Below are positions 8,794-17,874 of a DNA stretch of 64,000 nucleotides, one piece after another. The stretch comes from Sungkyunkwania multivorans. GTDB taxonomy: Bacteria > Bacteroidota > Bacteroidia > Flavobacteriales > Flavobacteriaceae. The DNA is taken from contig NZ_JBHTJH010000004.1 of assembly GCF_042675645.1 (NCBI RefSeq), positions 248,001 through 312,000 on the forward strand, read 5' to 3'. Within the stretch, counting starts at the first letter, position 1; every line of letters begins with the position of its first letter. The translations under genes and the position numbers were made by a program. The notes under the pieces were generated by a model, which saw nothing but the letters and a program-made list of their open reading frames with translations, ran no database searches and was not told where the DNA came from.

Positions 8794-9666
8794 CTATTCT
8801 TTTTCGGCTACGACGACCGCAAGCTTCTTGCCTTTTGGGCTTAATGCTATTCGGGTGGCTTCCCCTAACCCAAAATCTTTCAGATCGGCAAATTTGACCC
8901 AACCTTTTTGATCTTTGGATTTGGGGTCAAACTTGAAGAGTTCCGTTCCTTTGGTCATTAAGATCACGCCTTTTGATGTCCAGCACATATCTTCACTGCC
9001 TTCCAAGGTATGGATAATGAAATTCGTCTGGCCATTCTTAGGGTTCAGAGAACGAATCTCCCAATGATCCTTTTCTTTAGAAATATAACTAATCAAGTCT
9101 GTTCCGGGTATTACATGCAATGACCGACCAATATTTTTTGCAACAGGAGTATTCGTTTTTTTACGTAGTTTGGAAACCATTAAGCTCGAACCTTCATCCT
9201 CCAAGGCAAAAGAAACGATCGTATTGCGGTTGGCCCAAACATAATAGCCAACTTTAATACCTTTGATCAATTCCCATGGCTCTACATGGATGCGCTTACG
9301 TTTGTATTCAAAAAGTCCTTGGGCGCCATCCTTCTCCAATTTAACCGCAGTCAACGTATGATCGGATGGTGTGAGTTGCGGAGAATATTCATTTGCTTTT
9401 GTATCTGTAAGCCAGAAATGACGCTCATTGAAGAAATTATAGGTTCTTACATCGGTTTGCCCGTCGCGTGTTGCCGTAAAATAGATCATGCGGTCATCCG
9501 GAAAAAAGGGTTGGTTGTCATATTTCCCTGGATTGTTAGAAATATTGACAGGTTCACTCAATTGAAACTTTCTATCGAAATCGAACAGATAAACTTCAGT
9601 TGCTGTTTGCGCAACGCAAAACATACTGCATAGTAGGAGGGGTAGGGTAACGTTTAGTCGTAACAT
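8794..9666 (-). CDS. Exported TolB/WD40-like beta-propeller protein
   Basis: The product has 290 residues, with a Sec signal ending near CVAQ and a repeated beta-propeller-like body. Blade-like segments include NQPFFPDDRMIYFTATRDG, EYSPQLTPSDHTLTAVKL and ATRIALSPKGKKLAVVV, which resemble TolB/PD40 repeats. Other repeats are diverged. A role in protein-protein contacts in the periplasm is plausible; no catalytic residues are visible. It heads the minus-strand series that continues into the MFS gene. Confidence 0.7.
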   Translation of the reverse strand: MLRLNVTLPLLLCSMFCVAQTATEVYLFDFDRKFQLSEPVNISNNPGKYDNQPFFPDDRMIYFTATRDGQTDVRTYNFFNERHFWLTDTKANEYSPQLTPSDHTLTAVKLEKDGAQGLFEYKRKRIHVEPWELIKGIKVGYYVWANRNTIVSFALEDEGSSLMVSKLRKKTNTPVAKNIGRSLHVIPGTDLISYISKEKDHWEIRSLNPKNGQTNFIIHTLEGSEDMCWTSKGVILMTKGTELFKFDPKSKDQKGWVKFADLKDFGLGEATRIALSPKGKKLAVVVAEKE

Positions 9667-9749
9667 GGCAAATAAATTTGAACTAAAATAATGAAAAAGA
9701 AATAATCAAAGTACGTGCCATTCTGGGTCGAGCCCCTGTAGGATGTAAG

Positions 9750-11051
9750 TCATGACATAAGATACGACTTCAACTCATTATAGTTATTGATGCTAATGCT
9801 CACCTTTTCTTTATGCATGATCTCTTGAATTTGACGAGGGATGTCAACAGTCATTTTTAAGGTATTCTCAACGACCTCTAGAAATTTGACAGGATGTGCT
9901 GTTTCTAAGAAAACCCCCATGACCTCGGGATGGTCTTTCGCGTATTCTTTTAGGCCCAAATATCCGACAGCGCCGTGGGGGTCAGCGATGTAATGACTAT
10001 TCTTGTAGATGTTCTTCAGGGTCTTTTTTGTTTCTTTATCGTTAAAGCTCCAACTGCTGAAAATGGTCTTCAATTTGGTCTGATCATTATTCACTAGGCG
10101 TTGAATACGTACAAAATTGCTAGGATCCCCAACATCCATGGCATTGGAGATCGTTGCCTTTGAAGGTTTTGGTTCGTAAAGGCCGCTTTCCATGTATTGC
10201 GGTACGGTATCATTGACATTGGTCGCTGCAATAAAGTGTTTGATAGGGAGCCCTAACTTATGCGCCATCATCCCGGCACAGATGTTTCCGAAATTCCCAC
10301 TTGGCACAGAGAAAACAACATCTTTTGCTTTTCCTTGAAGCTTCAATTGTTTGTAGGCAATGAAGAAATAGAACATTTGAGGAAGCCATCTAGCTACATT
10401 GATCGAATTCGCCGAAGTAAGATTTTTCACCTTTTTTAGTTCATCATCCAAAAAAGCCGTCTTTACCATATCCTGGCAGTCATCGAAAACACCATCTACC
10501 TCCAATGCCGTAATATTCTGCCCGAGCGTCGTCAATTGCTTTTCCTGAATATCGCTTACCTTCCCGCTTGGATATAGGATCACCACATCAACTCCGGTCA
10601 CACCCAAAAATCCACTTGCCACCGCACCTCCCGTGTCTCCAGAGGTAGCTACCAAAACAGTGACATGCTCGTTTTTTTTCTCTTGATTGAAATACCCGAG
10701 GCAACGGGCCATAAAACGGGCCCCTACATCCTTAAAGGCCATCGTAGGGCCATGAAAAAGCTCCAATGAATGAACATGCTCCTCAACTTTGACCAGTGGG
10801 AAATCGAAACAAAGCGTTTCTCGGATGATCTCTTTTAATTTTTCTGAGGGGATGGTGTCGCCCACAAACTGTTTGATGGCTTCGAAGGCGATTTCCTCGT
10901 TACTATAGTTTTCGATATTTTGAATGAACACTTCAGATAGCGGTGTAACGTTTTCTGGAAAATACAGGCCTCTATCTGGCGCAAGTCCTTTGATCACCGC
11001 ATCTTTGAAATTTACTTTTGGAGCGTTATTGTTTAAACTGTAATAGATCAT
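9750..11051 (-). CDS. thrC: Threonine synthase
   Basis: This 433-residue PLP enzyme converts O-phosphohomoserine to L-threonine, the last step of threonine synthesis. The N-terminal domain begins MIYYSLNN and the PLP lysine is Lys107 in HGPTMAFKDVGARF. SGDTGGAVASGF and the VPSGNFGNICAG phosphate-binding segment are also present. Length and order match the thrC family. It is the third gene of thrA-thrB-thrC, 3 nt after thrB. Confidence 0.96.
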   Translation of the reverse strand: MIYYSLNNNAPKVNFKDAVIKGLAPDRGLYFPENVTPLSEVFIQNIENYSNEEIAFEAIKQFVGDTIPSEKLKEIIRETLCFDFPLVKVEEHVHSLELFHGPTMAFKDVGARFMARCLGYFNQEKKNEHVTVLVATSGDTGGAVASGFLGVTGVDVVILYPSGKVSDIQEKQLTTLGQNITALEVDGVFDDCQDMVKTAFLDDELKKVKNLTSANSINVARWLPQMFYFFIAYKQLKLQGKAKDVVFSVPSGNFGNICAGMMAHKLGLPIKHFIAATNVNDTVPQYMESGLYEPKPSKATISNAMDVGDPSNFVRIQRLVNNDQTKLKTIFSSWSFNDKETKKTLKNIYKNSHYIADPHGAVGYLGLKEYAKDHPEVMGVFLETAHPVKFLEVVENTLKMTVDIPRQIQEIMHKEKVSISINNYNELKSYLMS

Positions 11052-11054
11052 TTT

Positions 11055-12005
11055 TTAAAGTTCTAAAATTGGTTGGTCGATCACTTTGACACCTTCTGCA
11101 TTGATTCCAGCAACGTGGATGTCATAATCGATACCGACGTTTTCATAAATGGATTGCATCGCTTTGGCAACCTTATTGGCATTTTCTTTTCCTTTGCTCA
11201 AGGCAAAGATAGAAGGCCCCGAGCCAGAGATTCCGCTACCGAGTGCTCCGGCCTCGATCGCTGCTTGTTTTACCTTGTCAAATCCAGGAATTAGAATGGC
11301 CCGAAGCGGCTCTACAATGACATCTTTCAACGAGCGACTTATTAGATCATAATCTTCGGTGTAAAGTCCGCTGATAAGTCCGCCGACATTTCCCCATTGG
11401 GTGATCGCATCTTTTAGGGTAACCGTTGGTTTTAAAACTGCTCGGCTATCCGCAGTCTTCACTTCGATCTGCGGATGAATGACCGTGGCAACTAATTCTT
11501 TAGGCGTATGAATGCTTATTATATCCAGCGGATCATAACATCGAACCAACGTAAAACCACCAAAGATAGCTGGCGCCACATTATCTGCATGTGCATTGCC
11601 ACTTGCCAATTGTTCCCCTTGCATCGCAAATTTCACAAGTTCGGTCTGATCGTAAGGATTGCCCAAAAGTCTATTGATCGCAAAAACGGCACCGGCAGCA
11701 CTTGCTGCACTGCTACCGATACCACTTCCGGGTTTGATATTTTTTTTAATTTCTATTTCAAAGCCAAAATCCAATTCTCTGTCCAAATTTGTAAGAAGCG
11801 CCAAAGCGGCAACGCCGGCCACATTTTTTTCCACTTCTAAGGGCAGGTCTTGGCCAATGATCTTGGTGATCCTCACTCCTTTGGAAGTCACTTTGCGAAT
11901 GGTCATTTCGTCTCCAACGCCGTCCAGGCAGAGTCCAAGGACGTCGAAGCCGCAAGAAATGTTGGCGATGGTGGCCGGAGCGAATATTTTTAATTGTTCT
12001 CCCAT
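11055..12005 (-). CDS. thrB: Homoserine kinase
   Basis: This 316-residue GHMP-family kinase phosphorylates L-homoserine with ATP. The GHMP ATP-binding motif KPGSGIGSSAAS lies at 91-102, the N-terminal segment APATIANISCGFDVLG is typical of ThrB, and the C-terminal GSGISGSGPSIFAL is the third conserved motif. It lies between thrA and thrC with gaps of 1 and 3 nt, so the three genes form one transcript. Confidence 0.96.
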   Translation of the reverse strand: MGEQLKIFAPATIANISCGFDVLGLCLDGVGDEMTIRKVTSKGVRITKIIGQDLPLEVEKNVAGVAALALLTNLDRELDFGFEIEIKKNIKPGSGIGSSAASAAGAVFAINRLLGNPYDQTELVKFAMQGEQLASGNAHADNVAPAIFGGFTLVRCYDPLDIISIHTPKELVATVIHPQIEVKTADSRAVLKPTVTLKDAITQWGNVGGLISGLYTEDYDLISRSLKDVIVEPLRAILIPGFDKVKQAAIEAGALGSGISGSGPSIFALSKGKENANKVAKAMQSIYENVGIDYDIHVAGINAEGVKVIDQPILEL

Positions 12006-12006
12006 A

Positions 12007-14448
12007 TTAGACTTTTCCTACTCTGATAACATCTGCAAAAATTCCTGATGCGGTCACCTCGGCTCCCGCACCTGCTCCTTTGACGATCAATGGTTGTTCG
12101 GGATAGCGGTCTGTATAGAAGAGCACGATATTGTCGCTTCCTTCCAAGTTATAAAAATCGTGCCCTTCAGGAATGTGTTGCAGCCCTACTTTTGCCCTTC
12201 CATCTTCGAATTGTGCCACATATTTTAATCGGCAGTTCTTTGCTGCGGCTTCGGCATATAAGGTGTTGAATTCATTCTCGTGCTTCTTCAAGCTTGCGAA
12301 GAAGTCTTCGTTCGTACTTGTGTCAAGACTTTCTTTTGGTAAGAAGGATTCGTTCTCAATGTCTTTGAGGTCGATGGTATTTTTGCTTTCGCGTGCCAGG
12401 ATCAGAATCTTTCTAGCGACATCCACGCCACTTAGATCGATCTTTGGGTCAGGCTCTGTATATCCTTCTTCCTGTGCTTGTTTTACCACATCGTGAAAGG
12501 AAACACCTTCTTTGAAATTGTTGAACACAAAATTGAGACTTCCAGAAAGTACGGCTTGTATCTTACGCACATTATCACCAGAGGCGATTAGATTCTTAAG
12601 CGTATCGATGATCGGTAAACCGGCTCCCACATTGGTTTCAAATAAAAATGGTGCGTTGTATTTCCTAGAGAGGTCCTTTAGTTCTTGATACTTATCAAAA
12701 TCTGAAGAACATGCGATCTTGTTACATGTTACCACAGCTATGCTATTCTTCAAGTAATCGGCGTATTTATCTGAAACTGCCTCGTTGGCGGTGTTATCTA
12801 CAAAAATACTGTTCCGTAGGTTGAGCTCTCGTACCTTGTCTAGGAAACCATCTAAACTTGCCTTTTCACCTTTTGCCAATATTTCATGCCAATTTTCCAG
12901 GTCGACCCCATCTTCAGCAAAGACCATGGTACGCGAATTGGAGAGGGCGACGACTCTAAGGTTCAGGCGTAGTTTTTCTTTAAGATAGTCCTGTTGCTGT
13001 CTTATTTGATTGAGAAACTTTTCTCCGACATTCCCGACGCCGGTCACAAATAGATTCAGTTGTCTTACGTTGTCTTCAAAGAAACTTTCATGCAGCGTGT
13101 TGAGCGCTTTCTTTACATCCCTTTTGTCGATGACGGCAGAGATGTTCTTCTCTGAGGCTCCTTGAGCTATCGCACGGATATTCACATTGTTTTTACCAAG
13201 GCTACTAAACATTTTCCCACTTAGGCCTTGATGACTTTTCATATTGTCGCCCACCAGTGCGATGATCGCTTGTCCTTTTTCGAGGATGGCAGGTTCTACC
13301 TTTCCCAATGAGATCTCATAGGCAAAGACTTCATCGATAGCTTTTTTGGCGGTTTCGGCCTCGGCTTCTGCGATCGCAAGACAGATCGAATGCTCCGAGG
13401 ATGCTTGGGTGATCAATATGATATTGATTCCCTCTTGGAACAATACCTCAAAAAGACGTTTCGAAAAACCTGGGATGCCTACCATACTGGCACCTTCTAA
13501 AGTTACAAGGGCAATCTTTTCGATATGGCTAATTCCTTTGACCGGTTTCGCTTTGCCATTGGTGTTTTTGGTGATATAGGTTCCAGGATGCTCCGGCTCG
13601 AAAGTATTCTTTACCCATATAGGAATTTCTTTGGAGAGCACCGGTTGGATGGTAGGAGGGTAGATCACCTTTGCTCCAAAATGGGAAAGTTCCATCGCTT
13701 CTTGATACGAAATGTGCTCGATGGGGAAGGCCTGCTTTACCAATTTCGGGTTTGCCGTGAACATGCCGCTGACGTCAGTCCATATTTCTAGATCATCCAC
13801 GTCTAGGGCCGCAGCGATGATAGCGGCAGTATAATCAGATCCTCCTCGACCTAAGGTGGTTGTTTCGCCGCTTTCTGTGGACGCTACAAAACCTGGAAGA
13901 ATGACCACCCGATTGGTGTTCTTTTCAAAAAAGGCCTTGCAATTGGCGTTTGTTGCCTTAAAGTCTACAGTCGCCTTACCATAACCATGACTTGTCTTTA
14001 TAAGCTCTCGACTATCTTTTCTAATCGTATCTATTCCCTTTTGTTTGGCGGCTTCGGCAATGATAAAGGATGAAAGTAGTTCTCCATAGCTGGCCACAAT
14101 ATCGGCGGTTCTTGGCGAAAGTTCTCCCAACAGATAGGCCCCTTGAAAGAGTGTTTCTAATTGGTTAAGTTCACTCTTCACCTTGCTCAAAGTAGCACTT
14201 TGTTCAGTAATGGGAATCAACGCTTTTACGGCATCTAAATGTCTTTTCTCAATTTCCTCAAAAGATTCTTTATAGGTAAGATCTTTATTGGCTGCTACGG
14301 CTGCTGTATGGAGCAGTAGGTCCGTTATGCCCCCAAATGCAGAGACGACCACCGCGACCTTTTGCGCCTTATGGTTTACAATGTTAAGGACCCTTTCTAT
14401 ATTCTCTGGATTGGCAACTGATGTTCCGCCAAATTTTAAAACTTGCAT
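12007..14448 (-). CDS. thrA: Bifunctional aspartate kinase / homoserine dehydrogenase I
   Basis: The product has 813 residues. Residues 1-295 form the aspartokinase catalytic domain (KFGGTSV at 5-11, TTTLGRGGSDYTA near 196-208). Residues about 310-460 contain two ACT-type regulatory domains, the usual site of threonine feedback. Residues 465-813 are homoserine dehydrogenase, with dinucleotide motif GVGNVG (470-475). The enzyme performs the first and third steps of the aspartate pathway towards threonine. It is the first structural gene after the thr leader, and its ATG lies 89 nt past the leader stop codon. Confidence 0.97.
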   Translation of the reverse strand: MQVLKFGGTSVANPENIERVLNIVNHKAQKVAVVVSAFGGITDLLLHTAAVAANKDLTYKESFEEIEKRHLDAVKALIPITEQSATLSKVKSELNQLETLFQGAYLLGELSPRTADIVASYGELLSSFIIAEAAKQKGIDTIRKDSRELIKTSHGYGKATVDFKATNANCKAFFEKNTNRVVILPGFVASTESGETTTLGRGGSDYTAAIIAAALDVDDLEIWTDVSGMFTANPKLVKQAFPIEHISYQEAMELSHFGAKVIYPPTIQPVLSKEIPIWVKNTFEPEHPGTYITKNTNGKAKPVKGISHIEKIALVTLEGASMVGIPGFSKRLFEVLFQEGINIILITQASSEHSICLAIAEAEAETAKKAIDEVFAYEISLGKVEPAILEKGQAIIALVGDNMKSHQGLSGKMFSSLGKNNVNIRAIAQGASEKNISAVIDKRDVKKALNTLHESFFEDNVRQLNLFVTGVGNVGEKFLNQIRQQQDYLKEKLRLNLRVVALSNSRTMVFAEDGVDLENWHEILAKGEKASLDGFLDKVRELNLRNSIFVDNTANEAVSDKYADYLKNSIAVVTCNKIACSSDFDKYQELKDLSRKYNAPFLFETNVGAGLPIIDTLKNLIASGDNVRKIQAVLSGSLNFVFNNFKEGVSFHDVVKQAQEEGYTEPDPKIDLSGVDVARKILILARESKNTIDLKDIENESFLPKESLDTSTNEDFFASLKKHENEFNTLYAEAAAKNCRLKYVAQFEDGRAKVGLQHIPEGHDFYNLEGSDNIVLFYTDRYPEQPLIVKGAGAGAEVTASGIFADVIRVGKV

Positions 14449-14537
14449 GTGCTATGAATGCTGATGGTTGTTGTTTGTTTTACGTGCTGAATTGCAATTC
14501 GTTAAATTACGAAATAAGGATGGACGATATGAATATA

Positions 14538-14639
14538 TTATACCCCAATCGGGGTAATGGTAATGATAATAGTGCCCATGGCGTTGGTGCCTCGGAAGAT
14601 CGAGTTACCAATGGTGGTTATGGTACTGGTGTTTTTCAT
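14538..14639 (-). CDS. thrL: thr operon leader peptide (33 codons, Thr/Ile-rich)
   Basis: On the minus strand an ATG at 14639 opens 33 codons ending in TAA at 14538-14540. The peptide contains 8 Thr and 8 Ile, about half its residues, in two clusters: TSTITTI near the N-terminus and GTIIITITPIGV at the end. It sits between a strong promoter and thrA. Such peptides (ThrL in enterobacteria) sense charged Thr and Ile tRNA by ribosome stalling. I infer the same role here from composition and position. It is too short to be found by a length cut-off and lies antisense to a spurious plus-strand frame. Confidence 0.85.
   Translation of the reverse strand: MKNTSTITTIGNSIFRGTNAMGTIIITITPIGV
14541..14556 (-). 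promoter_or_regulatory. Hairpin in the last codons of the thr leader
   Basis: The RNA of the minus strand folds into a 6-bp stem (UACCCC/GGGGUA) with a 4-nt loop, made from codons 28-33 of the leader. A ribosome stalled on the Ile/Thr run at codons 23-29 would cover or melt this stem. It is followed by an A/U-rich stretch but no clean U-run, so whether it terminates transcription is unclear. Confidence 0.5.
14584..14611 (-). promoter_or_regulatory. Internal hairpin of the thr leader
   Basis: A stem of TTGGT/ACCAA (5 bp) plus CTCG/CGAG (4 bp), separated by a 2x2 internal loop, lies between the two Thr/Ile codon clusters. It could act as the pause hairpin or as one arm of an alternative structure. 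Confidence 0.45.
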
Positions 14640-14663
14640 GAGTGTTTCACTATATCAACTGTT

Positions 14664-14694
14664 CAAATGTATTACTTTTACCAAGCACTGCAAA
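14664..14694 (-). promoter_or_regulatory. Promoter of the thr operon
   Basis: Minus strand: TTTG at 14694-14691, 19 nt, then TACATTTG at 14671-14664. This is a perfect match to the Bacteroidota primary-sigma consensus TTTG-N19-TAnnTTTG. Transcription should start near 14657, about 18 nt before the leader ATG. Confidence 0.75.
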
Positions 14695-14747
14695 CCTCGT
14701 AGTGTATTTTTAAGGATTTAACATTTTTATTATTAGTTTTTTAGGGA

Positions 14748-16295
14748 ATGAAGATTTTTACTGCTGAACAGCTATATGAGGCTGATAAAATCACAATAAA
14801 GAAAAATAAGATAGCTTCTTCCGACTTGATGGAGCATGCTGCGACGCAAGTCTTTACTTGGATACATAGTAGAATGCAAGGAGCGCCTGTACCAATTCAT
14901 GTCTTTTGTGGAATTGGGAATAATGGTGGGGACGGATTGGTGCTTGGACGTCATCTTTTACAGCACGGATACAAGGTTCAGGTCTATGTTGTGAACTTTA
15001 GTGATCAACGCTCCGAAGATTTTTTGCTGAATTATAATCGATTGAAGGATGCGGAATGCTGGCCAACACTGATCAAAGGAGAAGGAGAATTCCCAAAAAT
15101 CACAAAGGATGACATTGTGGTCGATGCTATTTTTGGCCTAGGATTGAATCGGGCTCCCGAGGGTTGGGTCAAAGCTCTGATGCAACACGTCAATGATGCC
15201 AGGGCCTACACCATTGCCGTTGATGTACCTTCGGGCTTATATGCCAATTCGGCGCCAGATGATATGGAGGCCGTGGTGCATGCAAATATGGTACTTACGT
15301 TTCAGGCGCCAAAATTATCGTTCTTTTTACCAGAAACAGGAAAATTTTTACAATCTTGGGAGGTTTTAGATATCGGACTGGATCCCGAATATCTAAACGC
15401 CACCGATGTTACAATGCAATTGATCGGGAAGCAGGAAGTACTTCCGATGTACGTACCAAGACAAAAGTATTCACATAAGGGCAATTATGGCCATAGTTTG
15501 ATCATCGGAGGGAGTTTTGGTAAAATAGGTGCGGTAAGTTTAGCTGGTAAAGCATGTCTTACTACTGGAGCGGGTTTGGTCACCGCATATATTCCAGAAT
15601 GCGGCTATGAAATTTTACAGATCGCTGTTCCTGAAGTGATGGTGACCTCTGATCCGGGAAAAAGGCAAATAGCCGATATCAAGTTCGATATGGCACCTAC
15701 GGTCATTGGGGTTGGTCCTGGCATGGGTACGGATGACCAAACAAGGAATGCCTTCGCAGAATTCATAAGAACAAATGAATGCCCTCTGGTGATCGACGCA
15801 GACGGATTGAACATCCTAGCGGCCGAAAAGGAGTTATTGGAATCCCTTCCTGCTAAAACAGTTCTAACTCCGCATCCAGGTGAGTTAGAACGGTTGATAG
15901 GTGCGTGGACCGATGATTTTGACAAATTGGAAAAAACAAAAGCCTTCGCTAAAAAATATGACCTTGTGATCGTGGTCAAGGGTGCACACAGCGTTACCGT
16001 CTGCGACCAGAAGTTGTATATAAATACTACCGGTAATCCCGGAATGGCCACTGGTGGCAGCGGAGACGTGTTGTTGGGAATGATCACTGGTCTGATATCT
16101 CAAGGGTATGACCCTCTGCAGGCCGCCGTATTTGGAGTGTATCTTCACGGAAGAGCTGCAGACATCGCAGTGAATGACACAAGCTATCAAGGGCTATTGG
16201 CATCTGATATCATCGATTATATCGGAGATGCTTTCATAGATCTTTTTAAAAGGCCGGAACCACCTGTTCACGAAGAAGAGGGAAAACACGAATAA
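14748..16295 (+). CDS. nnr: Bifunctional NAD(P)H-hydrate epimerase / ADP-dependent dehydratase
   Basis: The product has 515 residues. Residues 1-220 form the YjeF N-terminal (epimerase) domain, with GNNGGDGLVLGRHL and VVDAIFGLGLNR. Residues 230-505 form the C-terminal ribokinase-like dehydratase, with NPGMATGGSGDVLLGMI carrying the catalytic Asp and VVKGAHSVT. The enzyme repairs hydrated NADH and NADPH, a metabolite-repair function. It is divergent from the thr operon and appears to be a single-gene unit that ends before a bidirectional hairpin. Confidence 0.95.
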   Translation: MKIFTAEQLYEADKITIKKNKIASSDLMEHAATQVFTWIHSRMQGAPVPIHVFCGIGNNGGDGLVLGRHLLQHGYKVQVYVVNFSDQRSEDFLLNYNRLKDAECWPTLIKGEGEFPKITKDDIVVDAIFGLGLNRAPEGWVKALMQHVNDARAYTIAVDVPSGLYANSAPDDMEAVVHANMVLTFQAPKLSFFLPETGKFLQSWEVLDIGLDPEYLNATDVTMQLIGKQEVLPMYVPRQKYSHKGNYGHSLIIGGSFGKIGAVSLAGKACLTTGAGLVTAYIPECGYEILQIAVPEVMVTSDPGKRQIADIKFDMAPTVIGVGPGMGTDDQTRNAFAEFIRTNECPLVIDADGLNILAAEKELLESLPAKTVLTPHPGELERLIGAWTDDFDKLEKTKAFAKKYDLVIVVKGAHSVTVCDQKLYINTTGNPGMATGGSGDVLLGMITGLISQGYDPLQAAVFGVYLHGRAADIAVNDTSYQGLLASDIIDYIGDAFIDLFKRPEPPVHEEEGKHE

Positions 16296-16301
16296 TAAAA
16301 A

Positions 16302-16329
16302 ATAGCCTAGGATTAAAACCCTAGGCTAT
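16302..16329. terminator. Hairpin terminator between nnr and the TlpA-like gene
   Basis: A perfect 10-bp stem (ATAGCCTAGG/CCTAGGCTAT) with an 8-nt loop lies between the two convergent genes. On the minus strand it is followed by a run of T, so it best terminates the minus-strand TlpA-like gene. It may also act on nnr. Confidence 0.75.
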
Positions 16330-16370
16330 GAATAGTATATTTCTTGTTCTAATAGGACGATATAGACCGA

Positions 16371-17738
16371 TCAAATGTTCAATTCTTCAAAAAGCGCTTT
16401 TAGTTCTGGGTCCGACGGTCTAGGGGCATCCGCAGTTACGATCTTCCCTTCGGTATCGATCAAAATAAATCTAGGGATCCCTTCGATCGCATAGTCTTTA
16501 ACAAATTTAGATGACCAATCGTTGTCTGCCATCAGTTGAATTCCTCCAAGCTCTTTATCATCGACCATTTTTCTCCATGCTTCATAATCTTTCTTTCGAT
16601 CGATCGAGATACTTACAAATTCGATATTCTTATCATGGTATTCAGTTTCCACCTTTTTTAGTGACGGTATTTCTCTTAGACAAGGGCCACACCAGGTCGC
16701 CCAGACGTCGATATAGACATACTTTCCCTTGAGGTCTGCCAGGCTGGTCGTTCCTCTCTCGTAATTTTCGAAATCAAAGGTTGGGGAAGAGGCGCCTTTG
16801 GCGAGCGTTTTTAATTTATCATATTTCTCTTTATAAGATTTTAAATATTCAGGATTCGTAACATTTTCGGTGAAGGTTGCATACATGGCATCCAAATTTT
16901 CATTTGGATTGAGAAAGGCGAAGGCCATTTCGTTCAAATATTCTTGTTTGATATATCCTTTAGGGATGGACGCAGTTAATTCTAAAAAGGCCTTGTCGTA
17001 ATTACCCTCATATTTTTCAGACAGTTTTACAAGCCTATTGGAAAAATGACTTTTCACAAGGTCTCTGTAGTTTGAAAATGTTTTATAGGTTTCTTCGTCT
17101 TGGTAATTGAAGCCATCGAGGTCACTCAAGAAATTCTCGGGCAAATTCACCTCTTCGACTCTCGCATAGTAACGATGAAAACTTTTGTAATTATTCAGGT
17201 GCAATAAATAATCATACTCGATACTTTTTTGCTCAGTAGCCTCGAACGAATCGCTTAGCGATGTATCCTTAGACAATAGGTCCAAGAACGTATTTTTTAT
17301 CTCCTTCGCTTTATCTTTAAATGCGTCTGCGCTCAACGAATAGAATTCTTGGTCACCTCCTTTGAGCATTTCTCCTTTTAAGTACTTTTGTGCCAAAAAA
17401 TTATTCTCTTCCGCACCCAATCCCGTATAAACGATAGATTCGTCAAACTCCTGTACATCGATATTGAGGTCGATATCACTTCCTTTAGTGAGATATAGCT
17501 TAGAGGATTCCCTTCCTATTCGAAAATTGTAGTAGCCATCGTTTTCTATCTTCAGGGTGTCAGAAAAAGTTCCGTCTTCGTTGATCGCAATGGATTGTTC
17601 AAAATCATTCCCTCGAATTTCAACCTCTTTTGCTTTGTTATTCAAGACGTTTCCCTCGAAAAGGGCATAATCCACATCGGCCTCTTCTTTACATGCGAAA
17701 AATGCAACGATCAATCCTAGCAAATATGCTTTTTTCAT
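16371..17738 (-). CDS. TlpA/ResA-like thioredoxin-fold lipoprotein
   Basis: This 455-residue protein has a lipoprotein signal (lipobox ending at Cys16). Residues 20-110 resemble the DUF4369 beta-sandwich common in Bacteroidota, followed by a long helical region. Residues 315-455 form a thioredoxin-like domain, with WATWCGPC giving the redox pair Cys350/Cys353 and the cis-Pro segment GIPRF. It would act in the periplasm as a thiol-disulfide oxidoreductase. It stands alone and is divergent from hutH. The partner proteins are unknown. Confidence 0.88.
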   Translation of the reverse strand: MKKAYLLGLIVAFFACKEEADVDYALFEGNVLNNKAKEVEIRGNDFEQSIAINEDGTFSDTLKIENDGYYNFRIGRESSKLYLTKGSDIDLNIDVQEFDESIVYTGLGAEENNFLAQKYLKGEMLKGGDQEFYSLSADAFKDKAKEIKNTFLDLLSKDTSLSDSFEATEQKSIEYDYLLHLNNYKSFHRYYARVEEVNLPENFLSDLDGFNYQDEETYKTFSNYRDLVKSHFSNRLVKLSEKYEGNYDKAFLELTASIPKGYIKQEYLNEMAFAFLNPNENLDAMYATFTENVTNPEYLKSYKEKYDKLKTLAKGASSPTFDFENYERGTTSLADLKGKYVYIDVWATWCGPCLREIPSLKKVETEYHDKNIEFVSISIDRKKDYEAWRKMVDDKELGGIQLMADNDWSSKFVKDYAIEGIPRFILIDTEGKIVTADAPRPSDPELKALFEELNI

Positions 17739-17874
17739 TATTTTGTTTTTATCGATTAAGGGTAAAAGTACGATATGGAAGAGAAATTCGCTTTAAAAGA
17801 AATCAATTATTAACAATTTTTGGTTTTTATGGGTTGAATATAGAATTTTGACACATACAACCTAACCCGATCGC

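Noticed and set aside
14421..14702. Plus-strand frame of 93 codons over the thr leader
   Set aside because: It is antisense to the leader peptide, overlaps the thrA start, has no family resemblance, and its Asn/Gly-rich stretch is just the complement of the Thr/Ile codons.
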